NCBI RefSeq assembly: GCF_003324165.1
Contig: NW_025407835.1
Location: forward strand, 620,001-684,000
Direction: 5' to 3'
Length of the DNA stretch: 64,000 nt
Source: Naegleria lovaniensis
Lineage: Eukaryota; Heterolobosea; Eutetramitea; Acrasida; Naegleriidae
Part shown: piece after piece, positions 28,855-38,998 of the stretch
How the letters are laid out: each line of letters opens with the position of its first letter
Numbering within the stretch: the first letter of the stretch is position 1
The notes under the pieces: model-generated
Told to the model about the DNA's origin: nothing
The model's input: only the letters and a program-made list of their open reading frames with translations
The model's database searches: none
Translations under genes and position numbers: made by a program

Positions 28855-30394
28855 ATGCGACAACTACAACTCAAGATCAAGCTCTCGGTTTTGCCTCATG
28901 ATATGATCATGGAAATTATCTCCTATTTGCCTTCTTATTTTTTATTTCATGCTTCCATGCGGAATTTATGGGAAGGCGTGTTTGGATCATCATCAAATGC
29001 TTTGGAAACAAATGCGGGTCAAATAGAACACTGTGATGAGAAGAAAATAATGTTACGAAATTGCAATACATTTTTCAATGAAATATTAATGGAAAGACTT
29101 TGTAAAAAATTGTACAATTTGGATTCGTCGACTCAAGTATCAAACATTCAAATAATTTGCATCATCATGGACACTATTTTTAAGAAATTTGTATGGAATT
29201 TGTGGATGGTACAAATATTGGAACCATTTGCAAAGTATTGGGTGTACCGATTGAATTATCCAACACGGTATTTGTTCAGAAATTACATCTTGAGGGCTAT
29301 TCATTCACAAATACTGCTAACGAACGACGCAAAGAACAATTGGAACTTATTGAACAGACATTTAAACAATCACAATGGAGATATCACGAATTGCATTTTC
29401 TTCATGAGTTTTCATGTCGGTATGGCTATATATTGTTATTAAGCGAAGAAACAAATGAGACACGAATATGGAAAAGTTCGTTGGTAGCAACTACGGCGAA
29501 TTCACATCCTCCAACCATGGAGATTAGTTTCAATATCACCAAAGATTCCCAATGTAAAACACACGTCCTAAGTATTTTTAATCAATTTGAATTGATTAAT
29601 GACAATCAACGACATTTGTTGAACAAGATCTTTAAACATGAAGACAAGTGTGTGAAAATTCGAGGACATATTTTTCTGAAAAAATCGAACTTAAAGCTAC
29701 CAAAGTCTGATCCACATATACGATCAGTTTTGCTGGAAATTTTTCCACAATTTACAACCAAAATTAATTTAGACAACAAAAGAGATCATGGCAATGTGGT
29801 TGATTTGGACGAAGAATTAATGTTACATTTTTTTTCTTTTGTACGAGATGTACACGGGTATGACAAACCCATTGAACGAGAAATCATGTTACAACGTTTT
29901 TGGTTTCCAGGTAAGTGAACAGAACCCATCTGTCTTGATTTAATGTACTGGATTGTATTGTTTACATGATTCCAGCTCTCCACACTAAGGAAACATTGAA
30001 ATGCACCACTAGTCGAAAACACATGCCCTCTCTTTTAGGTCGTGATGCTCACACTCGTATTTCACGTGCGATGGCTCACTCCATTGCTAAATATGAGGTT
30101 ACTTGCATTCCACATTCTCGAAAAGTCAAACTGAAACTCATTCCAAAAACAATTCCAATTTTTGTTACGAACGTTTGCTTCATGGCACTCATTTATGGAT
30201 GTTCAAAGTTAAACGAATTCTTAGCCAACAAGTATCTCAAGGAAAATATGGACGATGTAATTTTGGGGTATTTCATCAAAGGTTGGCTCGTGTTGACAAC
30301 AAATCTTGCTATTGTGGTAATGGCTGTGTTTGGATGTAGAGCATTCATGGAAATGTTTCATTCTTTATATGAACCTAAGGAGATTGAACTATAA
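28855..30394 (+). CDS. F-box-like protein with two C-terminal membrane spans; reading frame broken near 29185
   Basis: Start at 28855 (MRQLQLKIKL). Residues ~8-40 resemble an F-box (LSVLPHDMIMEIISYLPSYF). The first frame runs to 29442, while the downstream coding frame is one base back and opens just after 29183 (ICMEFVDGTNIGTICKVLG). The shift point is between about 29184 and 29192, in or next to AAA/TTT runs. A canonical intron 29191-29279 (GTATGG...TTCAG) could also restore the frame. I prefer a one-base deletion, because the removed sequence looks coding. A clear intron 29911-29975 (GTAAGT...TCCAG) joins WFP to ALHTKETL. The C-terminal exon carries two spans (IPIFVTNVCFMALIYGC and VLTTNLAIVVMAVFGC). 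No known family beyond the F-box. Confidence 0.65.
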
Positions 30395-30532
30395 TTCTCT
30401 TCAACAACGTTGGAAGAGACATTAGCAATAAAGAAAGTCCGACGTTTGGACTTGCCTAATCGTTTCCACATCGTGGGCTCTTCAAAGCTTTTTTCTCAGA
30501 GGTTCAACATTTTTTTGAGATCGTCAAAAAAA

Positions 30533-33500
30533 ATGAAGTCGTCTGGCACAAGACCACTCTCGAAAAATTCATCATCATCTTCCCGAGGCCTCTCATCGGG
30601 AGATGCTACCTCAAAGAAGAAGAGAGCTCTTTCATCATCATCGAATGGAAACAAACCAGAAAGGATGTCTGCCATCCAAAAATCAAATTATTACTTGATG
30701 GGCGAACGAGAACCAACAAGCGAACAGTTTAAACCATACATGGACCGATTGATTCAGCCTCATGTTACTTCCTATGATAATTTCACGAGTGAAATGTTGT
30801 CCAATGTATCCAAATATATGTTTCCACTTCATTTGTTTCCATTGACTGTGGAACAAAATGAAGAAAAAGCTCGATGGAGACAAGAACGAAGAAGAAGACA
30901 AAAAGGTGATGCCGAAGACCTTTTAGAGGATGAAGGAGAAGCAGTTTTAACTAAAATTCAGAAAACTGCTCGATTGAATACTCGCAATTCAAAAGATGAT
31001 GATGGCATTGAGCCCGTAGTAAAACCGGCAAATGATAAAGTAACATTGAGATATATGGCCACCATTGAGTCAATTACACTCTCAAAGCCTATAGTAGGTG
31101 ATAATTTAATTGACCAAACCGTATTGGCTGATAGACCAACATCGGAAGAAGATGATGAAACCTCAAAGACTATCCATCAGTTGCAAAAAGAAGTCGAACA
31201 AGTGAAACGATTTGGACTTCGAAGAGAAATGTATCCAAAGGATGCGCGTATTGCAAGTTTGACCTATGGTGGTAGTATGAAAGTTACGATTCGACTGAAA
31301 AACGAAGACACAGGCACTGTTGAATATTTGAAGGACATTGAAATTATGCCAGATTTTCCAGTCATGCTGAACTCATCACTTTGTAATTTGCCTTCTCTGA
31401 CACCAAAACAAAAGATGTTACAGGGTGAAGAAGAGCATGAACCTGGTGGCTATTTCATCGTGAGAGGAAGCGAAGTCGTTTATCGTTTATTGACTCAACA
31501 ACGTTCCAATTATCCATTTGCACTTACTAGACCATCATGGACTGGTTATAAAGAAGATTTCACAGATAAGGGTATTTTGGTGAGATGTAGACATCCTAAA
31601 ACATTTATTACTCGTCTTGTGAACATTCACTACAGAAAGGATGGTGTCGTTTTCATGAGAGCAGGTAACCCTGTGCCATATTATATCAACGTTATTTTAG
31701 CCTTGAAAGCTTTGAGAGAAGTATCAGATAGAGATTTGTTCTTATTACTCACTGCTGGTACCAAGAACAAGGTTACTCTGGATCGTGTGGTTGAATTACT
31801 GGGAGATTACAGAAAGACATTCCCAATGATTCAAACTAGAGAGGATGCCATTATTGCGTTGGGATCTATTTATGATCCAAGTGGATTACGACGATTGGAG
31901 TGTGCTGTCGACAAGACAAAACTGCTCAAAGCAGGTCAAGAAGTTTTGAAAAATATCATTTTGCCAATGTTTTGTGATGAAAGTGAGGATGAAGATGAAC
32001 TTTTGGGAGATGGAGGAAGTGCAACAGATACTTTGAGAACTGTTCCAACTATTTCTGAATGTCAAAAGAAGTTTGACTTTTTGGTTTATTGCATTCAAAA
32101 ATTATACAAATTCGTGGATGGTGAAATTGTTGAGGAAAATTTGGACGATTTCGATAATCACGAATTGTTAACTGTTGGAGAATTACTATCCAATACTATT
32201 CCCTTAATTATTTACAACAAAATACAAATGGTACACGCTGTTGTGGCAAAGCTTTTACGTAATTCTCCCAGTGAGCTACAATTTGCAGAGCAACGATATT
32301 TGACTCTCTTCCGTGAAAGATCAAAGTACATTTTACCAAAATCTTGCACAGCAGATATTACCAGATTATTCAGTGTGGGTGATGTTATGATTGCTAATCC
32401 ATTCCGTCCAGAGTTATCTCAAACTCGTGCTCTTTTCACCAAGCTTGAAAGAATTAATTTCCTGAGAGTTATTTCACACTTTAGAGCTACTCACAGAGGT
32501 ATTGCATTCTTGGAATCTAATTCTACACGTATGAGAAGATTGACACCATCATTTTGGGGATTCGTTTGTCCGGTTCACTCTCCTGACGGTCACTTGTGTG
32601 GTTTAGTGAATCACTTGTCCCATACAACCGAAATTGTCACCGTACCAGCGAGGCCAAAAGAAATTTCTCAAATTATTGAAACTTGCAAACGTTTGGGCAT
32701 GATTCCATCCTCAACAGAAAAATGCATTTCAATTTCCATTGAAGAAGAGGCTCCAATTATGTTGGACGGTACCATCATTGGTAAAGTAGCTAACTCTAAA
32801 TTGCAAACCTTTGCAGATCAATTACGGTATTGCAAAGTTTCAGGAAAATTTGGACTTCCAAAGTATATGGAAATTGCTTGTCAACCCAAGTACACCACCA
32901 TGGACATTCCTTATTTACCACAGCTTAATATTTTAACGGATATTGCAAGAGCAATGAGACCAGTCAAATATCTTCCAACAAACCAAGAAGAATGGATTGG
33001 AAGCGGCGAGCAAGTTTATCTGAGTATTGCCGTGTCTGCAGATGATATCAAACCTCAAACTACACACATGGAACTTGATCCAACCAACTTTATGAGCTTC
33101 CTTGGAAACTTGACACCATTTTGTAACTTTAACCAATCTCCACGTTGCATTTATCAATGTCAAATGGCCAAGCAATCGATGGCAGCAGTTTTTCACAGCG
33201 TTGACCACCGAGTAGACACCAAACTGTTCGACATGAAATTACCCCAAAAACCATTAACCAGAACGAAACACCAAACTGATTTACCATTTGACGAATTTAA
33301 TAATGGTTGTAATGCAGTCGTTGCAGTCATTTCCTATACCGGTTATGACATGGAAGACGCCATGATCATGAACAAGACCTCATTTGAGAGAGGTATGATG
33401 CATGGTACAGTATTTAAGACTGAAGAGATTGATTTAACAGAGTCTGCATCCTTCCTTACCAACAGAACATTCAACAAGACAGAAATTGACTCTGATTATA

Positions 33501-34552
33501 ATGCTAAGGAATATGACGATTTGGATTATGATGGTCTTCCTGAAATTGGTTTGACTCTCGAAGAAGGCACCGTTTTTGCCAACTATTTCGATCCTCAAAA
33601 ACAAAAATTCTTCCCAATGAAGTGGAAAGATGTTGACTCTGCAACTGTTCATAGTGTCAAGGTCATTGCTACCGATCCATCCGATTATAAGAAAATCAAA
33701 CGTGCCTCAGTTACATTCCGACTCAATCGTAACCCAATTATTGGTGACAAATTTTCTTCAAGACACGGACAAAAGGGTGTGCTATCAATTCTCTGGCCTC
33801 AAGAAGACATGCCATTCACAGATTCTGGTATTGTACCTGACATTGTCATTAATCCTCACGCTTTCCCTTCACGTATGACCATTGGAATGTTGGTAGAATC
33901 CATGTCTTCAAAGGCAGGAGCACTCCATGGTTATTTCCCAGATGCTACACCATTTACTTTCGACGAGCAAAATACAGCTATTGATTACTTTGGAGAGCAA
34001 TTGAGAAAGGCAGGATACAATTATTATGGAAATGAAGTCATGTATTCTGGTCCACTAGGAATACCTCTTAAGGCTGACATTTATATTGGAATTGTGTATT
34101 ATCAAAGATTGCGTCACATGGTTTCTGACAAGTATCAATGTCGTGTTGGAGGTCCAACTAATGCACTCACTCATCAACCTGTGAAAGGAAGAAAAAAGGC
34201 TGGTGGTGTTCGTATGGGTGAAATGGAAAGAGATGCTCTCGTTGCTTATGGTGCTTCTGCAATTTTGAAAGATCGTTTCTTTGATTGTACCGACTCTTCT
34301 ACTGCTATTGTTTGTACACAATGCTCCCAAATGAACACTGTGGTCAAGCCTGATCTAGGTATTCCACAAGGTCATGTTCCACACCATCCAGAAAATAATG
34401 TCGATCATTTAATTTGTAGCATGTGTAGAACTGGAGAGTATTTGAGAACTATTTACATACCGTACACAACCAAATATTTATATTCTGAACTGTCTGCTAT
34501 GGGTATCAATATGAAGATCCGTGTAGAGGAAAACTCGAACAGAAACATGTAA
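30533..34552 (+). CDS. POLR1B: DNA-directed RNA polymerase I, second-largest subunit
   Basis: Single exon, 1339 residues from the ATG at 30533 (AAAAAATG context; the open frame upstream has no ATG). It is the beta-like subunit of a eukaryotic nuclear polymerase. Catalytic-region motifs are GYDMEDAMIMNK (from residue 937) and GDKFSSRHGQKG (from 1071). The Zn module near the end has C1261, C1264, C1295 and C1298. It is polymerase I rather than II or III because the fork region reads WGFVCPVHSPDGHLCGLVNH, as in RPA135, not the CPAETPEG form. The C-terminus (YLYSELSAMGINMKIRV) also fits Pol I. It transcribes ribosomal RNA in the nucleolus. The N-terminal ~60 residues are Ser/Lys-rich and disordered, and an acidic insert (~residues 485-500, DESEDEDELLGDGG) is lineage-specific. 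The gene follows the previous stop by 138 bases. Confidence 0.95.
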   Translation: MKSSGTRPLSKNSSSSSRGLSSGDATSKKKRALSSSSNGNKPERMSAIQKSNYYLMGEREPTSEQFKPYMDRLIQPHVTSYDNFTSEMLSNVSKYMFPLHLFPLTVEQNEEKARWRQERRRRQKGDAEDLLEDEGEAVLTKIQKTARLNTRNSKDDDGIEPVVKPANDKVTLRYMATIESITLSKPIVGDNLIDQTVLADRPTSEEDDETSKTIHQLQKEVEQVKRFGLRREMYPKDARIASLTYGGSMKVTIRLKNEDTGTVEYLKDIEIMPDFPVMLNSSLCNLPSLTPKQKMLQGEEEHEPGGYFIVRGSEVVYRLLTQQRSNYPFALTRPSWTGYKEDFTDKGILVRCRHPKTFITRLVNIHYRKDGVVFMRAGNPVPYYINVILALKALREVSDRDLFLLLTAGTKNKVTLDRVVELLGDYRKTFPMIQTREDAIIALGSIYDPSGLRRLECAVDKTKLLKAGQEVLKNIILPMFCDESEDEDELLGDGGSATDTLRTVPTISECQKKFDFLVYCIQKLYKFVDGEIVEENLDDFDNHELLTVGELLSNTIPLIIYNKIQMVHAVVAKLLRNSPSELQFAEQRYLTLFRERSKYILPKSCTADITRLFSVGDVMIANPFRPELSQTRALFTKLERINFLRVISHFRATHRGIAFLESNSTRMRRLTPSFWGFVCPVHSPDGHLCGLVNHLSHTTEIVTVPARPKEISQIIETCKRLGMIPSSTEKCISISIEEEAPIMLDGTIIGKVANSKLQTFADQLRYCKVSGKFGLPKYMEIACQPKYTTMDIPYLPQLNILTDIARAMRPVKYLPTNQEEWIGSGEQVYLSIAVSADDIKPQTTHMELDPTNFMSFLGNLTPFCNFNQSPRCIYQCQMAKQSMAAVFHSVDHRVDTKLFDMKLPQKPLTRTKHQTDLPFDEFNNGCNAVVAVISYTGYDMEDAMIMNKTSFERGMMHGTVFKTEEIDLTESASFLTNRTFNKTEIDSDYNAKEYDDLDYDGLPEIGLTLEEGTVFANYFDPQKQKFFPMKWKDVDSATVHSVKVIATDPSDYKKIKRASVTFRLNRNPIIGDKFSSRHGQKGVLSILWPQEDMPFTDSGIVPDIVINPHAFPSRMTIGMLVESMSSKAGALHGYFPDATPFTFDEQNTAIDYFGEQLRKAGYNYYGNEVMYSGPLGIPLKADIYIGIVYYQRLRHMVSDKYQCRVGGPTNALTHQPVKGRKKAGGVRMGEMERDALVAYGASAILKDRFFDCTDSSTAIVCTQCSQMNTVVKPDLGIPQGHVPHHPENNVDHLICSMCRTGEYLRTIYIPYTTKYLYSELSAMGINMKIRVEENSNRNM

Positions 34553-34778
34553 AGAAAATTTTTGCTGCTTCTTAATAGAAATTGTCGTCTTGCTCTATTC
34601 TCGGAACCATCATATTTTTAAAATAATCCATTTTGAAAAAAATTGTCCTGGTCAGGCTTGAGTTTAAAACATTGTTCGTTCACGATCATCATCTCAATCT
34701 TTTGAAATAATTGTATTATAATTTGACATCTTGTACAACAACAAAACCCTGTAAATATTTGATCATCACTCACCAGAA

Positions 34779-35759
34779 ATGAAATTTAGAGTCTCCCTAC
34801 CGCAATCAGCTCCGATTGTTATTGATCTTCCACAACTTCAATCCGATACAACCACGACATTGGATGATTTGATAAACTCTCTTGTTATGCACGACTCCAT
34901 TCCCACGTCATTAAAACAATGTGCTCTTTCGTTGAAAGTTGGATTTCCTCCTCAAAAACTAGATCTGATAAAGTATGGATCGTCCTCATTGAAAGATTTA
35001 AAAATCGCCAATGGAGAAAAGATTATTATTGAAGAAGATACTGGATCGAGTGGAAAGATCGTGAAGGGAACTATAGTAGGTCCTTACGTTCCTCCATCGA
35101 CAAATGTTGGTAGGTGTCATTTGAGTTATTGACGTTATAATAATACTTTACATGTTGCAAACTAAACAAATTTAAAAAAGGCTATTTTGTGAGAAGAAAG
35201 CAGCCATCTGACAATTCTTGCCTTTTCCACAGTTTATCCTATGTTTTGAATGGCAAGAATAATGGAAAAGTGAAAGAATTACGTGAAATTTGTGCCCACT
35301 ATGTAGCTGAAAATCCAAAGGTATACACTACTGAATTTTTGGGAATGAGAAATATTGAGTACGCAAACTGGATCTTGCATGAAGGTAATTGTCGCATTGA
35401 ATTTTAATTTTGGCCTAATCTATTTTCATCTTGTTCTCAAAATTAATCATGCAGATACATGGGGAGGAGCAATCGAAGTATCAATTCTATCGGCATACTA
35501 CAAAGTGAGAGTCATTGCATTTGACACAACCACATGTAGAGAAGATGTTTATGGCAGCGACCACGATGAGTACACAGCTATGGCGTTAATTATTTACACA
35601 GGAGATCACTATGATGCACTGTGCTTGAACCCTCACGGAGAAGAGGGCTCTCCAGACAAAGATATTGTGTTGTTCAATGTCAAGGATGTGAATATTCTTG
35701 GAAAAGCAAGAGCGTATGTTCAAGAAGAGCACAAGAAATTCTTGTCCAGAAGAAAATAA
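34779..35759 (+). CDS. YOD1: OTU1/YOD1-type deubiquitinase (3 exons)
   Basis: Exons 34779-35109, 35181-35384 and 35455-35759 (introns of 71 and 70 bases), 279 residues. The N-terminal ~90 residues form a ubiquitin-like (UBX-L) domain that in this family binds p97/Cdc48. The OTU domain starts near 112. Cys124 in PSDNSCLFHSL is the nucleophile, and His230 in YTGDHYDAL is the catalytic His. The segment ANWILHEDTWGGAIEVSIL matches OTU1. Splices fall inside codons and restore the conserved sequence on both sides. OTU1 enzymes trim ubiquitin chains during ER-associated degradation. Odd point: the C-terminal C2H2 zinc finger present in yeast and animal members is absent; the protein stops at KFLSRRK right after the OTU fold. 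Confidence 0.93.
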
Positions 35760-35865
35760 ATTTTTCTCAACACAAGCGTTTATGGATCTTTCGCTTGATT
35801 AATCTCTCGTTCAAGAACTTGCTGAACTTTTCTGCGAATTCGCAGTCAGATTGCGAATTAAAAAA

Positions 35866-36882
35866 ATGTCAACACAACCACTGATCGTGTGTCTCACTGA
35901 TTTCACCTCAAAATCCACATCAACCGATCATCATGTAACACTTAAATTTCTTAAAGATAAACTACGTACTCGAAGATTGTGTGAATTTTCGATGAATTTT
36001 GAATCACCTCCTCCGAATGAACACAATCAATTACTAAATTTACCAAAATCATGCTTTCCTCTCAATGTACGAATTTCCTACTCGTGTCAATGTATTCTCG
36101 TTTCCGATCTGTGTGGTGATCGTATTCATGTCTTTGATTATGTGAGTAAGAAACTGAAAACCTCCATTCTCGTTTCTTCTCGACCAAGATATATATGTAT
36201 TGAAGAGAATTACGATGGGAAAAGAAACGATGCTCTTTTGTATGATTGTAGCAAGGGAACGACTGTGTACAAGTATAATTTGGAAAAGTTACTGGAACAT
36301 GCCACGAAAAATAAGAATGAAAGAAACGAAAACTGTTTATGGACATCTACACATGCGTTATTGAAAGCTGCCAAAGAACTGGCTACCAATTTTCGAAAAG
36401 TTTTCATTTGTAATCATTATGGTAACAGTGTACTAGTATTGAATTCACAAAATGGACAATTTTTGGAAAATATTTCATTGAATGAACAAATTTCAAACCC
36501 CATTGGAATTGATTTGACGACTTTTGGAGACGTTATCATAAGTGAAGAAGCGAATCGAATTCAAATTTTGAGACGCGATATTGACAATGGACAATGGATA
36601 CGAGTGCATGCTTATGGCAGTAAGGGATTTGAATATGGATATCACTTTAACAAACCTTCTGGTCTTGTTTTTGATAAAACATCCAATCGTATTCTCGTAT
36701 GCGATGCTCTCAACAATCGAATTCTAGTATTTGCTCAGAATGGAACTCTTGAAAAGTCGTTTGGAAGTTTTGGCTCTAAGAGAAATGAATTCTTTTATCC
36801 TGAAGGCATGTGTTTGGATACTGTTTTTGGAAAACTCTACGTGTGCGATACGCATAACAAACGAGTACTCATCTTCCAATAA
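35866..36882 (+). CDS. NHL-repeat beta-propeller protein, 338 aa
   Basis: Start at the ATG 35866 (MSTQPLIV), behind a run of A. The C-terminal two thirds consist of NHL-type propeller blades: CILVSDLCGDRIHVFD, GDVIISEEANRIQIL, NRILVCDALNNRILVF and GKLYVCDTHNKRVLIF. A central segment (RPRYICIEENYDGKRND) is shared with the protein at 47961-49016, so the two are paralogs. NHL propellers bind proteins or RNA; no enzyme motif or RING/B-box is seen here. Cytosolic by lack of any signal. Function unknown. Confidence 0.85.
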   Translation: MSTQPLIVCLTDFTSKSTSTDHHVTLKFLKDKLRTRRLCEFSMNFESPPPNEHNQLLNLPKSCFPLNVRISYSCQCILVSDLCGDRIHVFDYVSKKLKTSILVSSRPRYICIEENYDGKRNDALLYDCSKGTTVYKYNLEKLLEHATKNKNERNENCLWTSTHALLKAAKELATNFRKVFICNHYGNSVLVLNSQNGQFLENISLNEQISNPIGIDLTTFGDVIISEEANRIQILRRDIDNGQWIRVHAYGSKGFEYGYHFNKPSGLVFDKTSNRILVCDALNNRILVFAQNGTLEKSFGSFGSKRNEFFYPEGMCLDTVFGKLYVCDTHNKRVLIFQ

Positions 36883-36905
36883 GATTCTTAGGCATGGCCA
36901 TGAAT

Positions 36906-36921
36906 CATTGAGGTCTCAATG
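36906..36921. repeat. Short perfect inverted repeat
   Basis: CATTGAG-GT-CTCAATG, seven-base arms with a two-base centre, lies 24 bases after the NHL-gene stop. A related element (CATGAATCGTTGAGG) follows a few bases on. It could fold as a small hairpin in the 3' UTR. No known function. Confidence 0.4.
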
Positions 36922-37029
36922 CTCATGAATCGTTGAGGTTGGCTGGGTGCTCGAACTTTTTAAATTTGAAAAAATTGTTAAACACAACATGCCGTTGGTA
37001 AAAATTTTGGCAAAGCAATAAACACCCTG

Positions 37030-38700
37030 ATGATTAGCTTGAAGAGAAAACTAACAACGGAAGAAAGCGAAGAGAATGATCATCAACAAGAAATAGTGCT
37101 GTTGGATGATGATGAGCAGGTTGATTTGAGTCATTTGGAAGACGATTTACAAACTCAATCATCGTGCTCATCATCACCGTTGAATCATCAGAATCATGAT
37201 GAGAAGAATCTTGAAAGCTTTCACAATGTACAAGAAGAAGAATATTATTTTGAGCTCGATGAGCCTACTAGTATTCCAAATCATCAAGAGCCGAATACCA
37301 CCAACATCCACCTGTCTGTACCAACCATTCCCGAAGAATTAAATGTTCAGCAAGAGGAAGAGAACGATATTGATATTGAAGCAATTCAAGAGCTGCTTTC
37401 GGAAGAGGAGAACACTCAACAACATCAAGTACCACCGTTCGTTCTTCTAAATAGTGATACATCCACTTTGGAATCATCATCGATAGCTGAATCTTTGGAG
37501 AATGACAGTGTCAATGAGCGACGCCATTTCAGCAACAACAACAATCACCAAACTGAATTATTATTTGCTCCATCCAATGAAAGCTTTGACAGCAGCTCGA
37601 CAATGACATCATCTGCTGAGCAGCTCTCTTCCATTCACACTCATCACCTAGAAATGATGCCCGTTGAGAGTATATTGACAAAGATTTCATCAAATCAAGA
37701 ACGAGTTTACCGAGCAACACATATTGTACAATTATTGAAAAATCAACTAGGTATCCAAACTGTTCAAGCTCTGCTCTTGGCACAACGGAGATTAATACTT
37801 TCTATTAAGGAAATTTCCAATCAAGATTATGAAACGATCATTTGTGCTGCCCAATCATTGGATCCAACATGTACACCATTCGGATTTACTACAGCATCTC
37901 AATATCATCATCAAATGGTGTCAAAGAGGTATCATGTGAAAACAGGTTCGAATGACCTTGACGAATTGCTTGGTGGTGGCGTAGAGTCATCAGCAGTCAC
38001 GGAATTCTTTGGAGAATCAGCTTCAGGAAAAACTCAGCTTTGTCATACTCTAGCGGTCACTGCTCAAATTCCATACCAAGCCGATTCTCAGATGGGAAAG
38101 GTTATATATATTGATACAAGCGGGTCTTTTAGACCTGAACGACTAGATTCGATTTCTTCACGCTTTAAACTTGATCCCAACCATATTCTAGATAATATTT
38201 CATATTCCCGAGTTTATCATTGTGATCAACAAACTAAGAATGTAAATGAAATGAGAAAACTTCTCAACATGCACCAACAGCAACAACAACAAAATCCATT
38301 TCGATTAATTATTATTGATAGTGCTACAGGTTTATTCAGAACTGAATTCAAGAATAAGGATGAAATTTGTGAACGACAAAATAAGCTAGGCCAGTATCTA
38401 GAATCTCTAAACAAGCTTTCTGAGGATTTTAATATTCCTATTGTTATCACCAATCAGGTGATGGACGTATTCGAAAAACCATCGCCATTCAACTCTCCTA
38501 GTAGCTCACCAAAAGTGAAACCTGTTGGAGGACATGTACTGGCCCACACTGTCACGACACGAGTGCAGTTTTTTAAGGAACCTCAACAAAAGAGAAGAGC
38601 CAAAATTTTCAAGTCCAGCAACAGACCCGAGTTGTCTTGCTATTTTGGAATCTATGGAGATGGGATTGATAATTACAGAAATATTTATGATTCCTACTAA
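37030..38700 (+). CDS. Divergent RAD51/DMC1-family recombinase with acidic N-terminal extension, 556 aa
   Basis: Single exon. Residues 1-210 are acidic and low complexity. From ~222 a helical N-terminal domain (VYRATHIVQLLKNQLGIQTV) leads to FGFTTASQYHHQ, then TGSNDLDELLGGGVESSAVT and Walker A GESASGKTQL (328-337). This order matches DMC1/RAD51 closely. Walker B is RLIIID (425-430), and IPIVITNQVMDVF and GGHVLAHTVTTRVQF match the L2-side and C-terminal core. Two oddities: RAD51's GEFRTGKT is GESASGKT, and the IDTEGTF catalytic Glu is Ser364 (IDTSGSF). A poly-Gln stretch (~415-421) sits between the Walker motifs. RAD51 proteins form filaments on single-stranded DNA for homologous recombination. 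This one may bind ATP but hydrolyse it poorly, perhaps acting as a paralog or regulator. A conventional RAD51 is not seen in this window. Confidence 0.9.
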   Translation: MISLKRKLTTEESEENDHQQEIVLLDDDEQVDLSHLEDDLQTQSSCSSSPLNHQNHDEKNLESFHNVQEEEYYFELDEPTSIPNHQEPNTTNIHLSVPTIPEELNVQQEEENDIDIEAIQELLSEEENTQQHQVPPFVLLNSDTSTLESSSIAESLENDSVNERRHFSNNNNHQTELLFAPSNESFDSSSTMTSSAEQLSSIHTHHLEMMPVESILTKISSNQERVYRATHIVQLLKNQLGIQTVQALLLAQRRLILSIKEISNQDYETIICAAQSLDPTCTPFGFTTASQYHHQMVSKRYHVKTGSNDLDELLGGGVESSAVTEFFGESASGKTQLCHTLAVTAQIPYQADSQMGKVIYIDTSGSFRPERLDSISSRFKLDPNHILDNISYSRVYHCDQQTKNVNEMRKLLNMHQQQQQQNPFRLIIIDSATGLFRTEFKNKDEICERQNKLGQYLESLNKLSEDFNIPIVITNQVMDVFEKPSPFNSPSSSPKVKPVGGHVLAHTVTTRVQFFKEPQQKRRAKIFKSSNRPELSCYFGIYGDGIDNYRNIYDSY

Positions 38701-38998
38701 CCCAATTTACAAGGAACAAGGAATACAAATGACGATGCATCTTTGAAATAATCCTCCAACAAGGACTCACACTCAGGAACTTGCGCGCCAATTGCTGCCC
38801 TTGTTCATTTTTAACCAATTTCAACTCCTGCCACAGAGCGCTGAAATTCTCATTTTATCATTTTGTCGAGGCCACAGACACGTGTTTTTATGCGCCCTAA
38901 ACCCGGAGTGAAATTCCATTCAAAATTCACACGCTCTGGCTTTGGCCATCCCTCAAACAAACAAAAAACAAAACAACTAGATTTCAACAGCATTCAAA

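Noticed and set aside
29185-29192. Programmed -1 frameshift at AAGAAATTT
   Set aside because: The bases do not form an X-XXY-YYZ slippery heptamer in the zero frame; an indel or intron is more likely.
30410-30532. Longer N-terminus for the RNA polymerase I subunit
   Set aside because: The frame is open but begins with TTG and holds no ATG before 30533; it would also start 15 bases after the previous stop.
36906-36940. Inverted repeat as a mobile-element end
   Set aside because: Arms are seven bases only, with no target-site duplication and no nearby transposase; kept as a minor repeat.
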